From Macrolepiota albuminosa (lineage: Eukaryota > Basidiomycota > Agaricomycetes > Agaricales > Agaricaceae), in contig JAMWFC010000084.1 in the NCBI GenBank assembly GCA_027475525.1, positions 360,258-424,257 of the forward strand: DNA of 64,000 nucleotides, given 5' to 3'. Below the pieces are notes generated by a model. It saw nothing but the letters and a program-made list of their open reading frames with translations, made no database searches and was not told where the DNA came from. Below, in pieces: positions 22,376-34,939 of this stretch. The first letter of the stretch is position 1. Each line of letters starts with the position of its first letter. Made by a program: the position numbers and the translations under genes.

Positions 22376-25300
22376 ATGCCCACCAAGATAGCGGAAGCCT
22401 GCATAAAGGAGGTACTGGAGGAGTATGCGACCTATGAAGCAGGCAACACAGAAAATTGTTTTCTGCATACATTGGCAGTAGATGAGGTCCAGGAGGTTGC
22501 TGACCCCTCAGAAGAGGTTGCTGATTATATTGTGCACCTGCAGGTGTTCTGGAATCTGCACCCAGAGGTGATAAAATACACCACCCAGGTGTGACTCAAG
22601 TGATATGCTTCAGTGCATATAGTAGCACTTAAGCAACAAGGGCATGAGGTGCCCACTGTATTCAGTACTAAATATACTGATTCAATGGTGAGAGTTCTCA
22701 CTTTAGAACTTTAGATGTATTTGCAGCATAAGGCTACAAGGCAATTGGGAGTGTCAACCCCCTGAAGCCACACTTCTGAGGAATGCTCAGCATGTTATAA
22801 TCAGGACGTTGGAATCAAGTTAGTGGAGGCACTAGCATGGGTGCAGGAGGTGCCTGAGGCAAATCTGGTGAGTACCTTTTATACTCCAGCAGGACAAGAG
22901 TGGTGAGAAGAGCCTCTGCACATCTATACCCAAGACCCTATGACAGATGTGTCAGGTCTGAAAGGGCAAGCCAGTACAGCTTTTAAGGTGGAAAGTGAGG
23001 CATCTCTGATGCCATGCATACCAATGGCAGAAACATTGAGTGACAAAGCTGCATATCAACATATGTGCAATGGCGATCTCAGGACTAAGAGACAGTCCCT
23101 TATTGACAATCAGGGCATTTTATTCAAGGGCACTAAGCCCATTGACAAGATGTGTTGTCTATTTGTAATGCAGAGCCAGGAGAATCAATCTTCTCCAAAA
23201 CCAGGGCAGCACAACAATCATGATCAAGGAGACTTCCTTGATTGAGATGGTGCCACAAGACATGATATTCCTGGTAGATGCCAGGATGGGCACCCTAAAT
23301 CAATTCTCTGAGATGAAGGCAATTATGCCCACAGTCAAGGAGGCTCAGGATGTCTGCAGCTGAGTAGACAAGGGAAATTGCTTTCCCAAGCTGCTTATCT
23401 AGTGACTAGATCCTCAGGCCAGCAAGAGGCCATTCATATGCATCGTGAAGCTATGTATGACTGCCTCCATCAAGTAGTCAATGATGCCTTGGAAGTAACC
23501 TTATGGTTACCAGATGGGGTGAAGCTGTGTAAAGCAGATAGTAGACACATTTGGGCCTACTCAGATGCATCCAAGTTTAGCGACTTGGAGGACTAGGCAA
23601 TGGACATGTGCACCCACCTCGCCATGTGTCTATATGGGGGTGACTGTATGAAATAAGAACAAATTTTTGTTCTGCCCAAGTTCTTGGCTAGAAAGGCCAT
23701 GAGTTGGTTTCAGCAAGCAGTATTGTATGTCAACTGGATCCAGTATGATTGGACATTCAAGGAAGTCCTTACAGGACTGTATGATTGATTTGGGCACCTC
23801 TCAACATTACAGGATGCAAGGTGGGACTTCCAGTCTGCCAAGTACACCAAAAAGTTGGGTGTACAAGGATTCTATGATACCTTTAATGACTATGCCCAGA
23901 ACATGGCAGTATACCAGAATGGGTACACTATGCTTGAAACATTTTTGGATGGTATCCTAGTGGACATGTGCTGCTATCTGATATGTGAGGATGAGTTGTC
24001 CCCAGAGGTCAATGATGTTGAGGAGTTTGTGGTGTATGCCATAAGATATGAGCAGTCTTTTAAGACTGCTAACCACTACAAGCATTGTAGTAGCCATAAA
24101 GGAGGAAGCAAATGATCTACGCCTACTGGGGCATCTCCATGAGGTCAGCATATAGGAACCTTCCTGGCTAAAAAGGCTGACATGGACCATGACTGCAACA
24201 CATAGTTTGTGGTATGCCAAGCTCCTGCTGAGAATCAAAGGTGTAGCTACCCATGACTGGAGCAAGCTCTGGAAGGAGAACATCCTAAGCCAAGGCTGGA
24301 AATCAAGCTGGCCAACCTATCTGGTCAGACAGGAACATGTTTCGCATGTGGCTAGCCAGGCCACTATGCTACCAGCTGTCCTACAAGGGTGGGAGCCCTG
24401 AAAAAAAGGTATATATCCTGAGCCCACCTATGTGCTGCACATACTGCAGTCATGAGTGGAAGTGACAGAGATATTTCTGCTGAGTCTGAGACTGAGCACC
24501 CCATGGACAACCAAGAGCCCCCAAAAGAGGCATTGGGCATAAAGCCTAAGAGTATAGTCATGGAGGGGGAGGAGTACGTTACCATAGACATATTCAATAA
24601 TGCCTTTGACAATGAATACTACAGTCATGACAGTGACTCTGAGTGCCTGGTGGTAGATTAGCTATTTTCAAATGACCATGACAAGAATAACATTGTACAA
24701 ATGAAGAAGGTGACTCTTTGTCAAGCAGAGGGCACTTTACAGTGCCCTACATTGAAATGTGCAGACAAAGAGTGTCTGGTCTCATATGTAGATGTAAATG
24801 GCCACAAAGCCTGGACCTTATAGGACTCTGGGAGCACCACTTCAGATATTACACCCCAATTTACCCACATGTACAGAATTTCCATACAGGAGTTAAACAC
24901 TCCATTGGCCTTGCAATTGGGCACTGTAGGGAGCCATGCTATAGTGCAGTATGAGATAAACATAACTGTCCAGACACTGGGCTCATGTAGCCAGAAATAT
25001 ATGGATGTAGTGAATTTTGATTGCTATGACATGATATTGGGAACACCATTCATGTGGCATAACAAAGTCATGCTAGACTTTGAGCACTGTCAGGTGCTAG
25101 TGAATGGGAAAGTGATCTCAGCAGAACGGGCTACAGCAGATGACACTGATAATCACCTGCAATGTCACCATACTATTCAGAAGTGCAAGGACTTTCCATG
25201 ATTTGGTCAGCATAAAGTGCTGGCAGTGGAGGATTGGTTGAGGAAGTACAGGTTATGCCTGGACTGAGCTCAGACCACAAAGTGGTGATGATGAGCAAGG

Positions 25301-27099
25301 AGGAGTATTAAGCCTCCAAGACAAGAGATAAGCAAACACTTGCTCCTAATGCTCAAGGTGCAAAGCCTCCAGGAAAATGTCAGCAAAAGACAAAAAAGCT
25401 TGAGGACTCAGTGGATATATGTCCACTTATGTCCTCACGAGTCAAGTTAGAGGACTTGAGGTGCAGCAATCAAGAGGCAGAAGCCTCAGATTGTGAGGAC
25501 ATGTGGTCCTTATAGGAGCAACCAGCTCTCCTACCCAAGTATGACTGGGCATATGAACTTAAAATGCTGCAGGAGTGGAACAAGCTGGTGGCAGCTACTT
25601 GTGCACAAAATGTGCACCAGCAATGGACCACCATCACACCAGCATATCATCAGCCAGCTTTGGATGAAGTCTCCATGGCATATTCAATTATATGTGAGGG
25701 GAAAATCCTCATGGCCTGTAGGGCAGTGAGAGTGGACTCCCTGCTATAGCTGCACATACCCAATAATAGTGCTGATCAGGTGCTCGCAATGTGCAAGCAA
25801 TATGGACAGCAGCCTTGTCCACCATCAGATACAGTGGAAGTACTTCCTCCAATGCATATAAAGAGAAAACAGAAGGCAACAAGCCTTTATGAAGACAATA
25901 TTCCTTGGTTGCATCAGCAATGGCAGAAAGAATTTGCTGATATGGTCAATGGGATCAAGGAGGAGCTCCCACCATGGCAGGAAGTAAACTATGAGATCAA
26001 TCTCATAGATGAGAGCAAGCAGTATAAATACCACTTGCCATGCTGTCTGCATGCACTCCAAGAGCAACTACATAATAAAGCTAATTGCTACTTGAATGCT
26101 CAATGGTGGTTACTGTGTACCACTGCTCAGGCTGCACCCTTACTGTGCATCCCAAAGAAGGACAAAACCCTTTGAACTGCTCTTGATGTGTGACAGCGCA
26201 ATGATAATACTATAAAGGACGTAACTCTTTTAACAGATCAAGAAGTGATCCAGAAAGATGTGGCTTGAGCAAAGTATCACTCAAAAATTGACCTCACTGA
26301 TGCTTACAAGCAGATGCACATCCACACCAAAGACATGTCTAAGACCGTGTTTGCATTGATCATGGGTATGTTTATGAGCAACATTATGCAAATTGGGGAC
26401 TGTAATGCCTCAGTGACCTTTCAGAGGTTGATGATCTCTATATTCCAAGACGTGATAGGATGTTTTATGCACATCTATCTAGATGACATATTCATTTATT
26501 TGGATTCCATAGAGGAGCATGAACAGCACTTCAGAGTCGTGTTTGAATGACTATGCAAGTACAAATTGTATTTAAAATAGAAAAAGTGTGAGCTTTATGC
26601 TCAAAGTATAGACTGCCTAGGGTATGTCATTGATGAGCAGAGTATTCACCTCAATCAGAACAAGCTCAACCATATTTAGGAGTGGCGCATGCCACAAAAC
26701 TACAATGACATCCAATGTTTTGTTGGCCTTGTCAACTACATATCGAGCTTTCTGCCCGATGTTACAGCCTATATAGGGCCACTCATGGCCATGATACAAA
26801 ATGAGTCACTGTTCAATTGGCAGCCCCTGCACCAGCAGTGCTTTGAAATGGTCAAACAGATCTGTACAAAGAACCTGGTCATTTGACTAATTGACCTCAG
26901 GTGGGACAAGCCCATCTGGCTTATCTGTGATGCATCTAAGACAGGTGTTGGGGCCATGTATAGCCAGAGGAGCAGCTGGCAAACATGCCATCTAGCAGAG
27001 TTCATGTTGAAGAAGTTCACAACTGCCCAGCAAAACTATGCCGTGCATGAGCTAGAGACCCTAGCCATACTTGAGGCTCTCTTCAAGTGGAAGGATAAG
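22376..27099 (+). pseudogene. Ty3/gypsy element #1 gag-pol, heavily decayed and 3'-truncated
   Basis: Frame fragments keep the gypsy order. Gag core: KAMSWFQQAVLYVNWIQYDW to FVVYAIRYEQSF (about 23690-24060). CCHC knuckle CFACGxPGHYATSC (about 24338-24385, with a TAG at x). Protease xDSGSTTSDITPQF (about 24827) through DCYDMILGTPFMWHN. RT: PLLCIPKKDKTL (about 26145), KIDLTDAYKQMHI, FMHIYLDDIFIYLDS (about 26465-26510, the YxDD active site). RNase H begins WLICDASKTGVGAMYS (about 26928) and NYAVHELETLAILEAL. Many in-frame TAG/TGA stops and frameshifts. It ends abruptly inside RNase H (LFKWKDK) where a family-A LTR begins at 27100. The integrase is missing. The same family recurs decayed on the minus strand at 55.7-58.9 kb. 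Confidence 0.8.
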
Positions 27100-27586
27100 T
27101 GTCAGGAGACTCCTCATTTCTTTCTTCCTTCACTCTCCTTTTATTCATTCTCTTATTTCTTCTGACATTATTTCATTTTACTGTTTCTATTTTTTCAACA
27201 TTATTTGTTAGTATTATTCTCAGCTCTTGAGGTGCTCTGGTTCTTTAGCTACCATTCAGACAAGTGTGGGCCGCTCAGCACCACTTCCAGACTGCTTACA
27301 TAAGCCAGAGTTTGTCAGAGTTTGCCCCTTATTTGTGCAATTGTTTATATAGGCAATTTTCAAGTTTTTAAGGTTTTGTTGTACTGTACAGTTGTTTCCC
27401 ATGCTTCAGAGGCCCCAGAAGCATCCAACCTGGCATAGGGAATCTCTAGACTTGTTCTCTTTGGATCTCCCTCTGCCAGGTGAGTAGCTATCATGATATT
27501 GTCAGTATATATTCTAATACACTTTGGATCTCCCTCTGCCAGCCAGCTGTGTGACTGAGCCATAGCCTCTAGAGGCCACTCTTACA
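27100..27586 (-). repeat. Family-A LTR, inverted
   Basis: Begins TGTCAGGAGACTCCTCATTT and ends CACTCTTACA; the reverse complement is the canonical TGTAAG...CTGACA family-A LTR. No matching target duplication is visible (ataag left, gtgcc right), so it probably arrived through recombination or truncation that also cut gypsy #1. Confidence 0.8.
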
Positions 27587-27663
27587 GTGCCTAGCCTGTG
27601 TAGGGTCCTATCACCAGGCCACATGAATATTTAGGCCAGATGCTTATGCACCATGGACTTTGC

Positions 27664-27779
27664 TTCAGAGGCCCCAGAAGCATCCAACCTGGCATAGGGA
27701 ATCCCTAGACTTGTTCTCTTTGGATCTCCCTCTGCCAGCTGTGTGACTGAGCCACAGCCTTTAGAGGTTGCCCTTACAC
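27664..27779 (-). repeat. Family-A LTR fragment
   Basis: A second inverted copy of the 5' part of the family-A LTR (ttcagaggccccagaagcat ... gttgcccttaca), about 80 bp right of the preceding copy. Confidence 0.75.
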
Positions 27780-27902
27780 TTCCAGACCAGAGATCTGAGA
27801 CTTGTTCTGCTGTAAGAGCAAGCTCTGGAGGCTATAGCTTAGTCACACAGCTGGCAAAGGAAAATCCAAGAGTGTATTTAACAACAGAATGCTAGTACAA
27901 TC

Positions 27903-28264
27903 TGTTGGAATCCAGGCAGACAGCAGCAGTATACGAGGTGTGACCAACACTTAGATAAACATGTAGTAAGTACAGAATCCTCAGAACGTGTAAACAGAAC
28001 TATATTTGCAAGTACCTAGATAAACACGTAGTAAGTACAGAATCTAGGTGTATTTATCAGTGTGACTGTATATGAGTAGATCTAAGGTAACGTACCCTCA
28101 GAATGTGTAAACAGAACTGAGGGTACATTTGCCTGGCAGTGAATATATATATGTGTGTAGACAAAGCAATGTCTCTTTGGCGGCCTCATGGCCCTGCGTC
28201 CTATTTGCAGTACTCTTTTGTGATATCACACAGATCACAGTATCACTCCTGCAATACTCCAACA
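27903..28264 (-). repeat. 3' LTR of copia #2
   Basis: 362 bp, TGTTGGAATCCAGGCAGACA to GCAATACTCCAACA. Confidence 0.95.
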
Positions 28265-28321
28265 CTCCTCCTTACCATGAATACGGCACCTATCCTACTC
28301 TCCTCCTCATGCATGGTTGCA

Positions 28322-31300
28322 TTATGTCACTCCAAGCATGTGGTGCAGTCGCAGGAACAGTAGTTTGGGGAGGGCTTTTGTGAATATGTTGGCGATGTTG
28401 TCTCTCGTGTTCACGTACTTGATAATGATGTCTCCTATTTCTGCACGTTCCCAAATAAAGTGGTACTTGATGTCAAAGTGTTTGACTCTTGCGTGCGCTG
28501 TGGGGTCTTCCAAGAGTGTGATAGCAGCTTTATTGTTGCAGAACATTGTTGTCGGTGCTGTCATGAAGTCCCACCCGATGGCTTTCATGAGAGTCCTCAG
28601 CCATATGCATTCCTGTGTCGACTCATACGCTGCCATGTATTCCGCTTTGCATGATGACATGGCAACTGTCTTCTGCTTTCTGACTGACCACGATATTGCG
28701 CCAGTGCCCAACGACCATGTGTAACTGCCAGTACTTCTTCTTGTGTCCAAACAGCTCATCCAGTCTGCATCGGTGAAGCCCCTCAGTACTATTGATGGTC
28801 CTCTGAGCCTGAGATTCAGATTGCTCGTTCCTTTTAAGTACCTGAGTAGTCAGATGCCAGAGTTTCAGTGGCTTCTGTTGTAGTTGTTGAGGAATTGCGT
28901 CAATTGTTGAACTGCGTACGTGATGTCAGGTCTGGTGGCAACCGCGATGTACAGTAAGCATCCAACCAAGGACCTGTAGGGTAACTGTGCAATATTTTCC
29001 TTCTCCTCCTCAGTCTGAGTTTCATGCTTTGGTTGCCTGAGTTTTGCTCCAGGCTCCATTGGCAAAGATGCTGGGTATGCATCACGTTGTCTGAACTGTT
29101 GGACTACCCGGTTGATGAAGGCGGTTTGGGATAATGTAACTGCACAATTATCTCTGTCCCATTCAACGGATATACCCACAATATGTCGGGGAGTGCCTAA
29201 GTCCAAGATGGTCCAAGCCTCCTTGAGCTGTGACTTGAATCTTTTGTTTTCTTGCTTGATGCTCACGATAGAAAGGAAATCATCAACATGCATGGCTGCA
29301 ATTACAGTACCGGTTTCCTGTCTCCTGTAGTATATGCAAGACTCACAGACCAACCTAGTGAACTCCCACGACAACATCCTCTCATTCAATGTCTTGTTCC
29401 AAATCCACCCTGCCTGCTTCATCCTGTAGAGCCTCTTCACTAATTCGCATACCCAGTCTTCCTTCCCAGCTTCCTCAAAGCCTTCTGGTTGATCCATGTA
29501 TTGCATCTCATCATCCGGCAGTATCCCATACAAGAAAGTGGTTTTGACATTGATTTGCGTGGCATCCCACCCTTCTGCCACTGCAATGTGTAGCAAGATT
29601 TGCCATGATTCTATGCGCGCGGTAGGTGACATAGTCTTACTATAGTCCTTCCCGTATATTTGCTTGTAGCCTTTGAACATGAGTCAGACCTTGTATCTGA
29701 CTGGGTTGCCATGTTCATCTTGTTTGATCTTGAATATGGGGCAGCCTTTCCTGACCTTGTGTCCTTTTGGTACATTGGACCGTGGGATGAGCCTGTACAC
29801 TCCCATCTCCTTCAACAATTTCAGCTCTTGTCAATACCCCTCCTCCCATTTCTCAGCATCAGGTCTGTTTTGAGCTTCCTTCCACGAGTTAGGTTCTTCC
29901 ACGCTGAAGAGTATGGGGTCAATGTTGCCAGGATGAACAATGACAGCAAGGATTCTATCGTGATTGATTTGTGTGTCATGTGTGGGTGCGGGCGCTTGTG
30001 TCTCCTCAGGCGTCTGGTGTTCTTCGGTTCCTGGCTTCCTCTGTGATGCTCCCCCTACCTTTGTCTTTCTTGCTGCCGCCCTCTCCATCCTCTGCTCCTT
30101 CACTCTTTGTTCACTCTCTCTTACTCCTTCCACTGCTCTTTCTAGTCTTGTCTGCAGTCGATTTTCCTTTGTTGCAGTGTTTTTGGTCGGTTGTCAAGCT
30201 TGACTCAATTGTCGTGGCTGTGTCACTTCTTCATCGGCTCCTCAGTCATTCGGTGCTACTCTCAGTTGCACGTCATCAGTAGGGTCATCATAGTTGACTT
30301 TGAATTCTTGGAGGTCATTGTCACCCTCTTGTGGTTCCAGCGGCGCTGATTTGTCGAGCTCTCGGAGGGATGGTATGGGAGGCTGTATTGGTTTAGGAGT
30401 GGGCTGACACTCATTTCCATCTGTAGGTGCTGATTTGTGGCATTCAATGAACCGCACGTGGTAGGACTGATAGACTTTCTTTCTCTCCTTGTCCCAGCAG
30501 CGGTAGGTCTTAGACTGTTGTTCATAGCCTATCAACATGCACTTGAGGGATCGCGGACGAGTTTTGGGATTGTGTGTAGGTATGAATACAAATGCTTTGC
30601 ATCCAATCTTGCGCATATATGAGTAGTCAGGGACTTGGCTGAACCACAATTTGTGAGGGGTTTTGCCTTTCAGTGACTTCGTTGGAGTTTTTGCATGAAG
30701 GTGAGTGGCCGTGAGATAAAATTCGTCCCAGAGGTATTCAGGGCAGCCAGAGTCTAGTCTCATGGCCCTCACTTTACCCATCAGAGTTCTGTGCATTTGT
30801 TCTACTTGTCCGATGTGTGCTGACATGTACGGTGCACTGTGTTCATTTTGCACTCCCCTTGCTCCAAGCCATGCCTCCATTTCCTCACTGTTTAGCTCAC
30901 CATCGAAACCAGTCTAATACTTTCCAACCTTTAGCCCACTTTCATTCTCATGTGCTCTTTCCCAGCCTTTCAATGCCGTAAACGCTTCTCCTTTATTTTT
31001 TAAGAGAATAGACCAGGGCATGTTTGTAAAGTCGTCTACTATGTCAAGTATATAATGGTTCCCTGATTTTGACTTCACATTCACAGGCCCCATCACGTCC
31101 ACCCACACTATCTCAAGCTTTTGTGTTGCTCTGTGACCCTCCTGCCTTAGTTTTGGGACTGGTGTCCTGGTTTATTTGCCCAGGATGCAACTGTCACACT
31201 TTGGCATTGGATGGCAAAGAAAGGTGGGCGCACCTTTGACCCTTTAATTGCATGCTAACTGTTGGATTGCCTGATAGTTGGCATGGCCTAAACGGTGATT

Positions 31301-34045
31301 CCAAGTAGTAATGTCTGCTTCATGGTGGATTGTGAAGGCGTATTTGACGAATGCATTTGAGAGGTCTACGGTGTATAATTTCTTCTTTTGGATCAGGGGG
31401 CCTTTGGCTATTGTCTTTCCATCAATCATGCTGATGATTTGTACCCCCTTTTCATCAAAGTTGGAGTGCGTATGGTTGTCAGCTGAGATTTGGCTAACCA
31501 AGATGAGTCGCACGGTGAAGTTGGATACATACAGTGCATTCTGAAGAGTGAGTAGATCTCCTTCTGCAGTGCATAACTGTATATTGCCTATGCCTCATGC
31601 AGTGATGGTAGACCCTCCAACTCCTTTCATGGCCCTTGACTCGATGGGTTGGAGTGTAATGAAGTTGGATTTGTAGGGGGATATGTGAACTGTTGCACCT
31701 GAGTCGACATAGAATGGGTGATCTATGGCGGCCATGAGGACAGTGCCTGTGTCCTGGTTGAGCGGGGTGACCGTTGCAGGGTTAGGTAGGTCAACTTGTG
31801 CTGTGTGTTCTTTCCAGTTGACTGAGACTTTTAGCTCCTCCTCCTCAATGATTGCCATCCATCCTTCCCACTCATCCTCATTGATGGTGGAAGCAATGGT
31901 CAGTGTGTCATCCGTGGCCAGTCTGGCGAACCCTACAGTTGTAGGTGCAGTAGTTAGCATCTGGAGTTTCTCCAAGTCCCCTTCCTCCATCAAGTAGACC
32001 TTCCCCTTAGGCCCTGTCAGCTGGGTGTAGACTTTTCCTCCCCCAGCGTTGGGAGTAGCTTTTCCTTTTGTAGTCTGTGGAGAATCAGCGGCATGTGCAG
32101 TGATGATGCCAACTGTGGTTGGGTGCGCTGGATGTATACGCAGTACAACGCCGTCTCCAGCACCTGGTGTGTGGGTTTGTGAGGAGTCCCAGCAGGGTTT
32201 CGGTGTGCTCGAGCAGAGGTGATAGGGCGATGCGCTATATGATAGCGCCTCAGATGCTACCTGGCAAGTGGTAAGCGTTGTAGTTTAGGAGAAGTTATAG
32301 AGAATAAAATGAATAGCGCAGCGTAGTGTGCCCGTAGGTGGCACCGTAAACGACAAAGATGAGATAGACAAAGCTAGCGCCAAACTTAGTGACAAAGTCA
32401 GGCAATACTAGCACGATTTGAACGCTAAGTGTAACTGGGTGCTCAAGAGGTTACAATTTGTTGCTATATACATGGCAAGTAGCTAGTTTTTATACTATGC
32501 GCTACGGTATTTCCAAAATGAGTCCATGGACGGCACTACCAATTAGCACCTCTCCTTGTGGTTGTAGCTAACGGCCACCTGTCAATGGCAACCTGCAGCA
32601 CATGGGTGACGGCGACCAACGGCGACTCTAAAACTACTTAGAAATGATACGAATTTGCTCACTTTTTGATGTAATTTAATTGGCCATGCCATCCCGGGAT
32701 ATGGTCGGAGAATCCTTGACAGACGCTGTGAGCGCTAATCCCAGCGCTAATGTTGTACCATCTTTTGATAGATTTAAATGTCGGGTCTGCGTGTATCCTG
32801 TCTTGTCGTCATTGATTCCTTTAGACTTCTGATTGAAGCGCCTTGGTGATTGACAGCGCCAATTGCTAACTCCTTTCAATATTGATCGGGGTTTGGTCAG
32901 AGTCAACTTCTCTTCATTGTGCTAGCGCTATGAGTTCTAAGCCTCCTTGGTCTTCAAAATAAATGAGTGGAGTGTGCTGAGGGGCTGCTACTGGTGTTTA
33001 AGATGAATGGATAAGTCTTGCCATAGAGCGCCGGTGCTAGGGCTGCTCTGTACCCCAAGCTGGTCGCTAGAGTCTCCAGTGTGTCAAGTGTTGGTTGACC
33101 TATAATGTCCCTTGATGCGCTCAGTCTGAGTAGAAGCCTATCAGCAGCATTCCTTGCTGCCTCAAAACCTTGTTTCTTCATGGCGCTGCCTTGGTGCACG
33201 CAGTACGGCGCCTCATGCCTGCCGCAGGGTCTGTTGCACGTGGCACATGTTGTGCAACACTTTGCACCTGCATGGTGGGTATGTCCTGGGAGCCAGGGCT
33301 TCTGCAATCTCCAATGACCCCATGTTGTTGCGGCAAGGGCAGTGTCAGTAGCTAGGCCAGTGCTCAAGGTTTTGAGTGTGCTCAGATTTTGCATAGTCTC
33401 CAATAGCTTCTGAATGTTATCAGAGGTATAGGGTGCCTTATCTGTGGCATTGGCAAGCCTCCTGGACACCTGAGCCTGGAGGGGTTTGTACTGTGGGCTG
33501 TTGAGGCTGTTGAGCAAAATGACACACTTAAAGAGGTCTTCGTTGAGCGCCTTGATGGCAAAGATGTGGTGCACTGTGTCGCAGATCCGTGTCACCATCA
33601 TAGGCAGAGGTTCAGCAGGGAAACACTGAATCTTGAGGACTTCCTGGATGAGTGTGACTATCCGGACTGGTCCTTCTCCCTCTGCTCCTGCCTTGACCCT
33701 ATCATACAAGGTTGCCGCAGTGGGCGCGTCGTCCAGTCCCTCATATTCAGATTCGTCAAGGGCTGTGAGCATGACTGCACAAGCAAGATCGTTGTTGGCA
33801 ACCCAGTTCTGGTGCACCACAGGTTTGCTGCCGGCATTGGGACAAGGGATGAGAGTGGGGAACACGTAGAACTTCAGTCCCAGAAGCGACAGGTGGACCT
33901 GCAAAGCTTTCAACCACTTGCTGAAATTTGCAATGCACGAGTTACGTGCAAACCTGTCTTGCTTCCAGTCAGTTCTGTGGATGGAAATGAGATGGATGGA
34001 TGGAGCATTGGTGTCAGAGGTAGTCATCTTGGAGTCAATAGTCAT
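28322..34045 (-). pseudogene. Copia #2 gag-pol polyprotein, interrupted and carrying stops
   Basis: A single frame from ATG 34045 (MTIDSKMTTSDTNAPS) to the stop at 28322. Gag Cys/His segment CCTTCATCNRPCGRHEAPYC; a 1,043-bp family-B insertion at 32101-33143; then protease FYVDSGATVHISPY, integrase finger WNHRLGHANY...CDSCILGK, core VWVDVMGP and QVEQMHRTLM, RT IKQDEHGNPVRYKV, INVKTTFLYG and HVDDFLSIVS, and RNase H FTDADWMSCLDTRRS and SSCKAEYMAAYES. In-frame stops include those in GK*TRTP, KY*TGFD, GY*QELK and KV*LMFK. Copia #1 has Q, R, R and R at these four places, so they are transition stops. It is a sister lineage of copia #1 with the same domain spacing. Confidence 0.9.
32101..33143 (+). 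repeat. Family-B LTR-like repeat, copy 1 (in copia #2 gag)
   Basis: 1,043 bp with ends TGATGATGCC...GCCTATCA. The 4-bp target duplication GCAG lies at 32097-32100 and 33144-33147. Counting the duplication once restores the copia gag frame exactly (RNAAHAADSPQ), which proves the boundaries. It has no conserved open frame. It is rich in AGCGCT-type motifs and CpG, so it is the least decayed of the five copies. Confidence 0.93.
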
Positions 34046-34295
34046 AGGGGGTTATGGTAATAGATGGTGTCGATTTTGTCTATTGCCAGAGAGGACAATA
34101 AGGGTTTCTAAATTAGGACTCCAGATGAGAGATATCCCTGACAAGAGGAGTGTGTGGTGGAGGACAGTTCTATATGTGGGCAGCCCGATGCGATCGGTGT
34201 CGCTTGACCAGTAAACAAAGGAGTTAGACAAGGGGGGGATCTCCAACGAGCAGCGGTACTATGACGAGTAGCCTGCTCAGAAAAGGCCCATAACC

Positions 34296-34657
34296 TGTTG
34301 GAATCCAGGCAGACAGCAGCAGTATACGAGGTGTGACCAACACCTAGATAAACACATAGTAAGTACAGAATCCTCAGAACGTGTAAACAGAACTATATTT
34401 GCAAGTACCTAGATAAACATGTAGTAAGTACAGAATCTAGATGTATTTATCAGTACGACTGTATGTGAGTAGATTTAAGGTAACGTACCCTCAGAATGTG
34501 TAAACAGAACTGAGGGTACATTTGCCTGGCAGTGAATATATATATGTGTGTAGACAAAGCAATGTCTCTTTGGCGGCCTCATGGCCCTGCATCCTATTTG
34601 CGGTACCCTTTTGTGATATCACACAGATCACAGTGTCACTCCCGTGATACTCCAACA
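34296..34657 (-). repeat. 5' LTR of copia #2
   Basis: 362 bp, same ends as the other LTR, about 4% diverged by transitions only. Confidence 0.95.
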
Positions 34658-34939
34658 CAATCTAAGTCTACTCATCTGGCAAAGGAGGATCCAAAGAGAA
34701 CAAGTCTAAGATCCCCCAGAGTCAGAAGTCCAAAAATTGAGCTGACAAGTCATGTGACCTGATCACATGAATGTCACCTGGGTTGTGAGTTTGTCATACA
34801 ATGCCTCATGACCTGTCACAGACATGTGACCTGTGACATACCACCTTTGCAGAAGGTAACAAAAGGTAAGAAAATGAGAAACAAGGAAGGGAAAGAAGAG
34901 TCCTCTGATACTTAAGGCACTACTTACAAGGACTGAAAA

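Larger units (their letters stand above)
27903..34657 (-). mobile_element. Ty1/copia element #2, two LTRs and TSD, minus strand
   Basis: The LTRs at 27903-28264 and 34296-34657 are both 362 bp and have 7-bp inverted ends TGTTGGA...TCCAACA. The target duplication CAATC lies at 27898-27902 and 34658-34662. The primer site AGGTTATGGG (minus strand) abuts the right-hand (5') LTR and a purine tract ggtaaggaggag (minus strand) abuts the left-hand (3') LTR. I count about 16 differences between the LTRs, all transitions. Its gag is interrupted by a family-B repeat. Confidence 0.95.
27811..34910 (+). repeat. Diverged family-A LTR (A'), split by copia #2
   Basis: The left part, 27811-27902, begins TGTAAGAGCAAGCTCTGGAG. 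The right part, 34658-34910, contains ctggcaaaggaggatccaaa and ends agagtcctctgata, a mutated CCTGACA end. Copia #2 with its CAATC duplication is inserted between them. A gypsy gag starts 30 bp right of the LTR end, so this is probably the 5' LTR of the gypsy element that owns family A. Confidence 0.7.

Noticed and set aside
32101..33143. Family B as a gene-bearing transposon
   Set aside because: No open frame is shared between its copies and no domain is visible in any frame.
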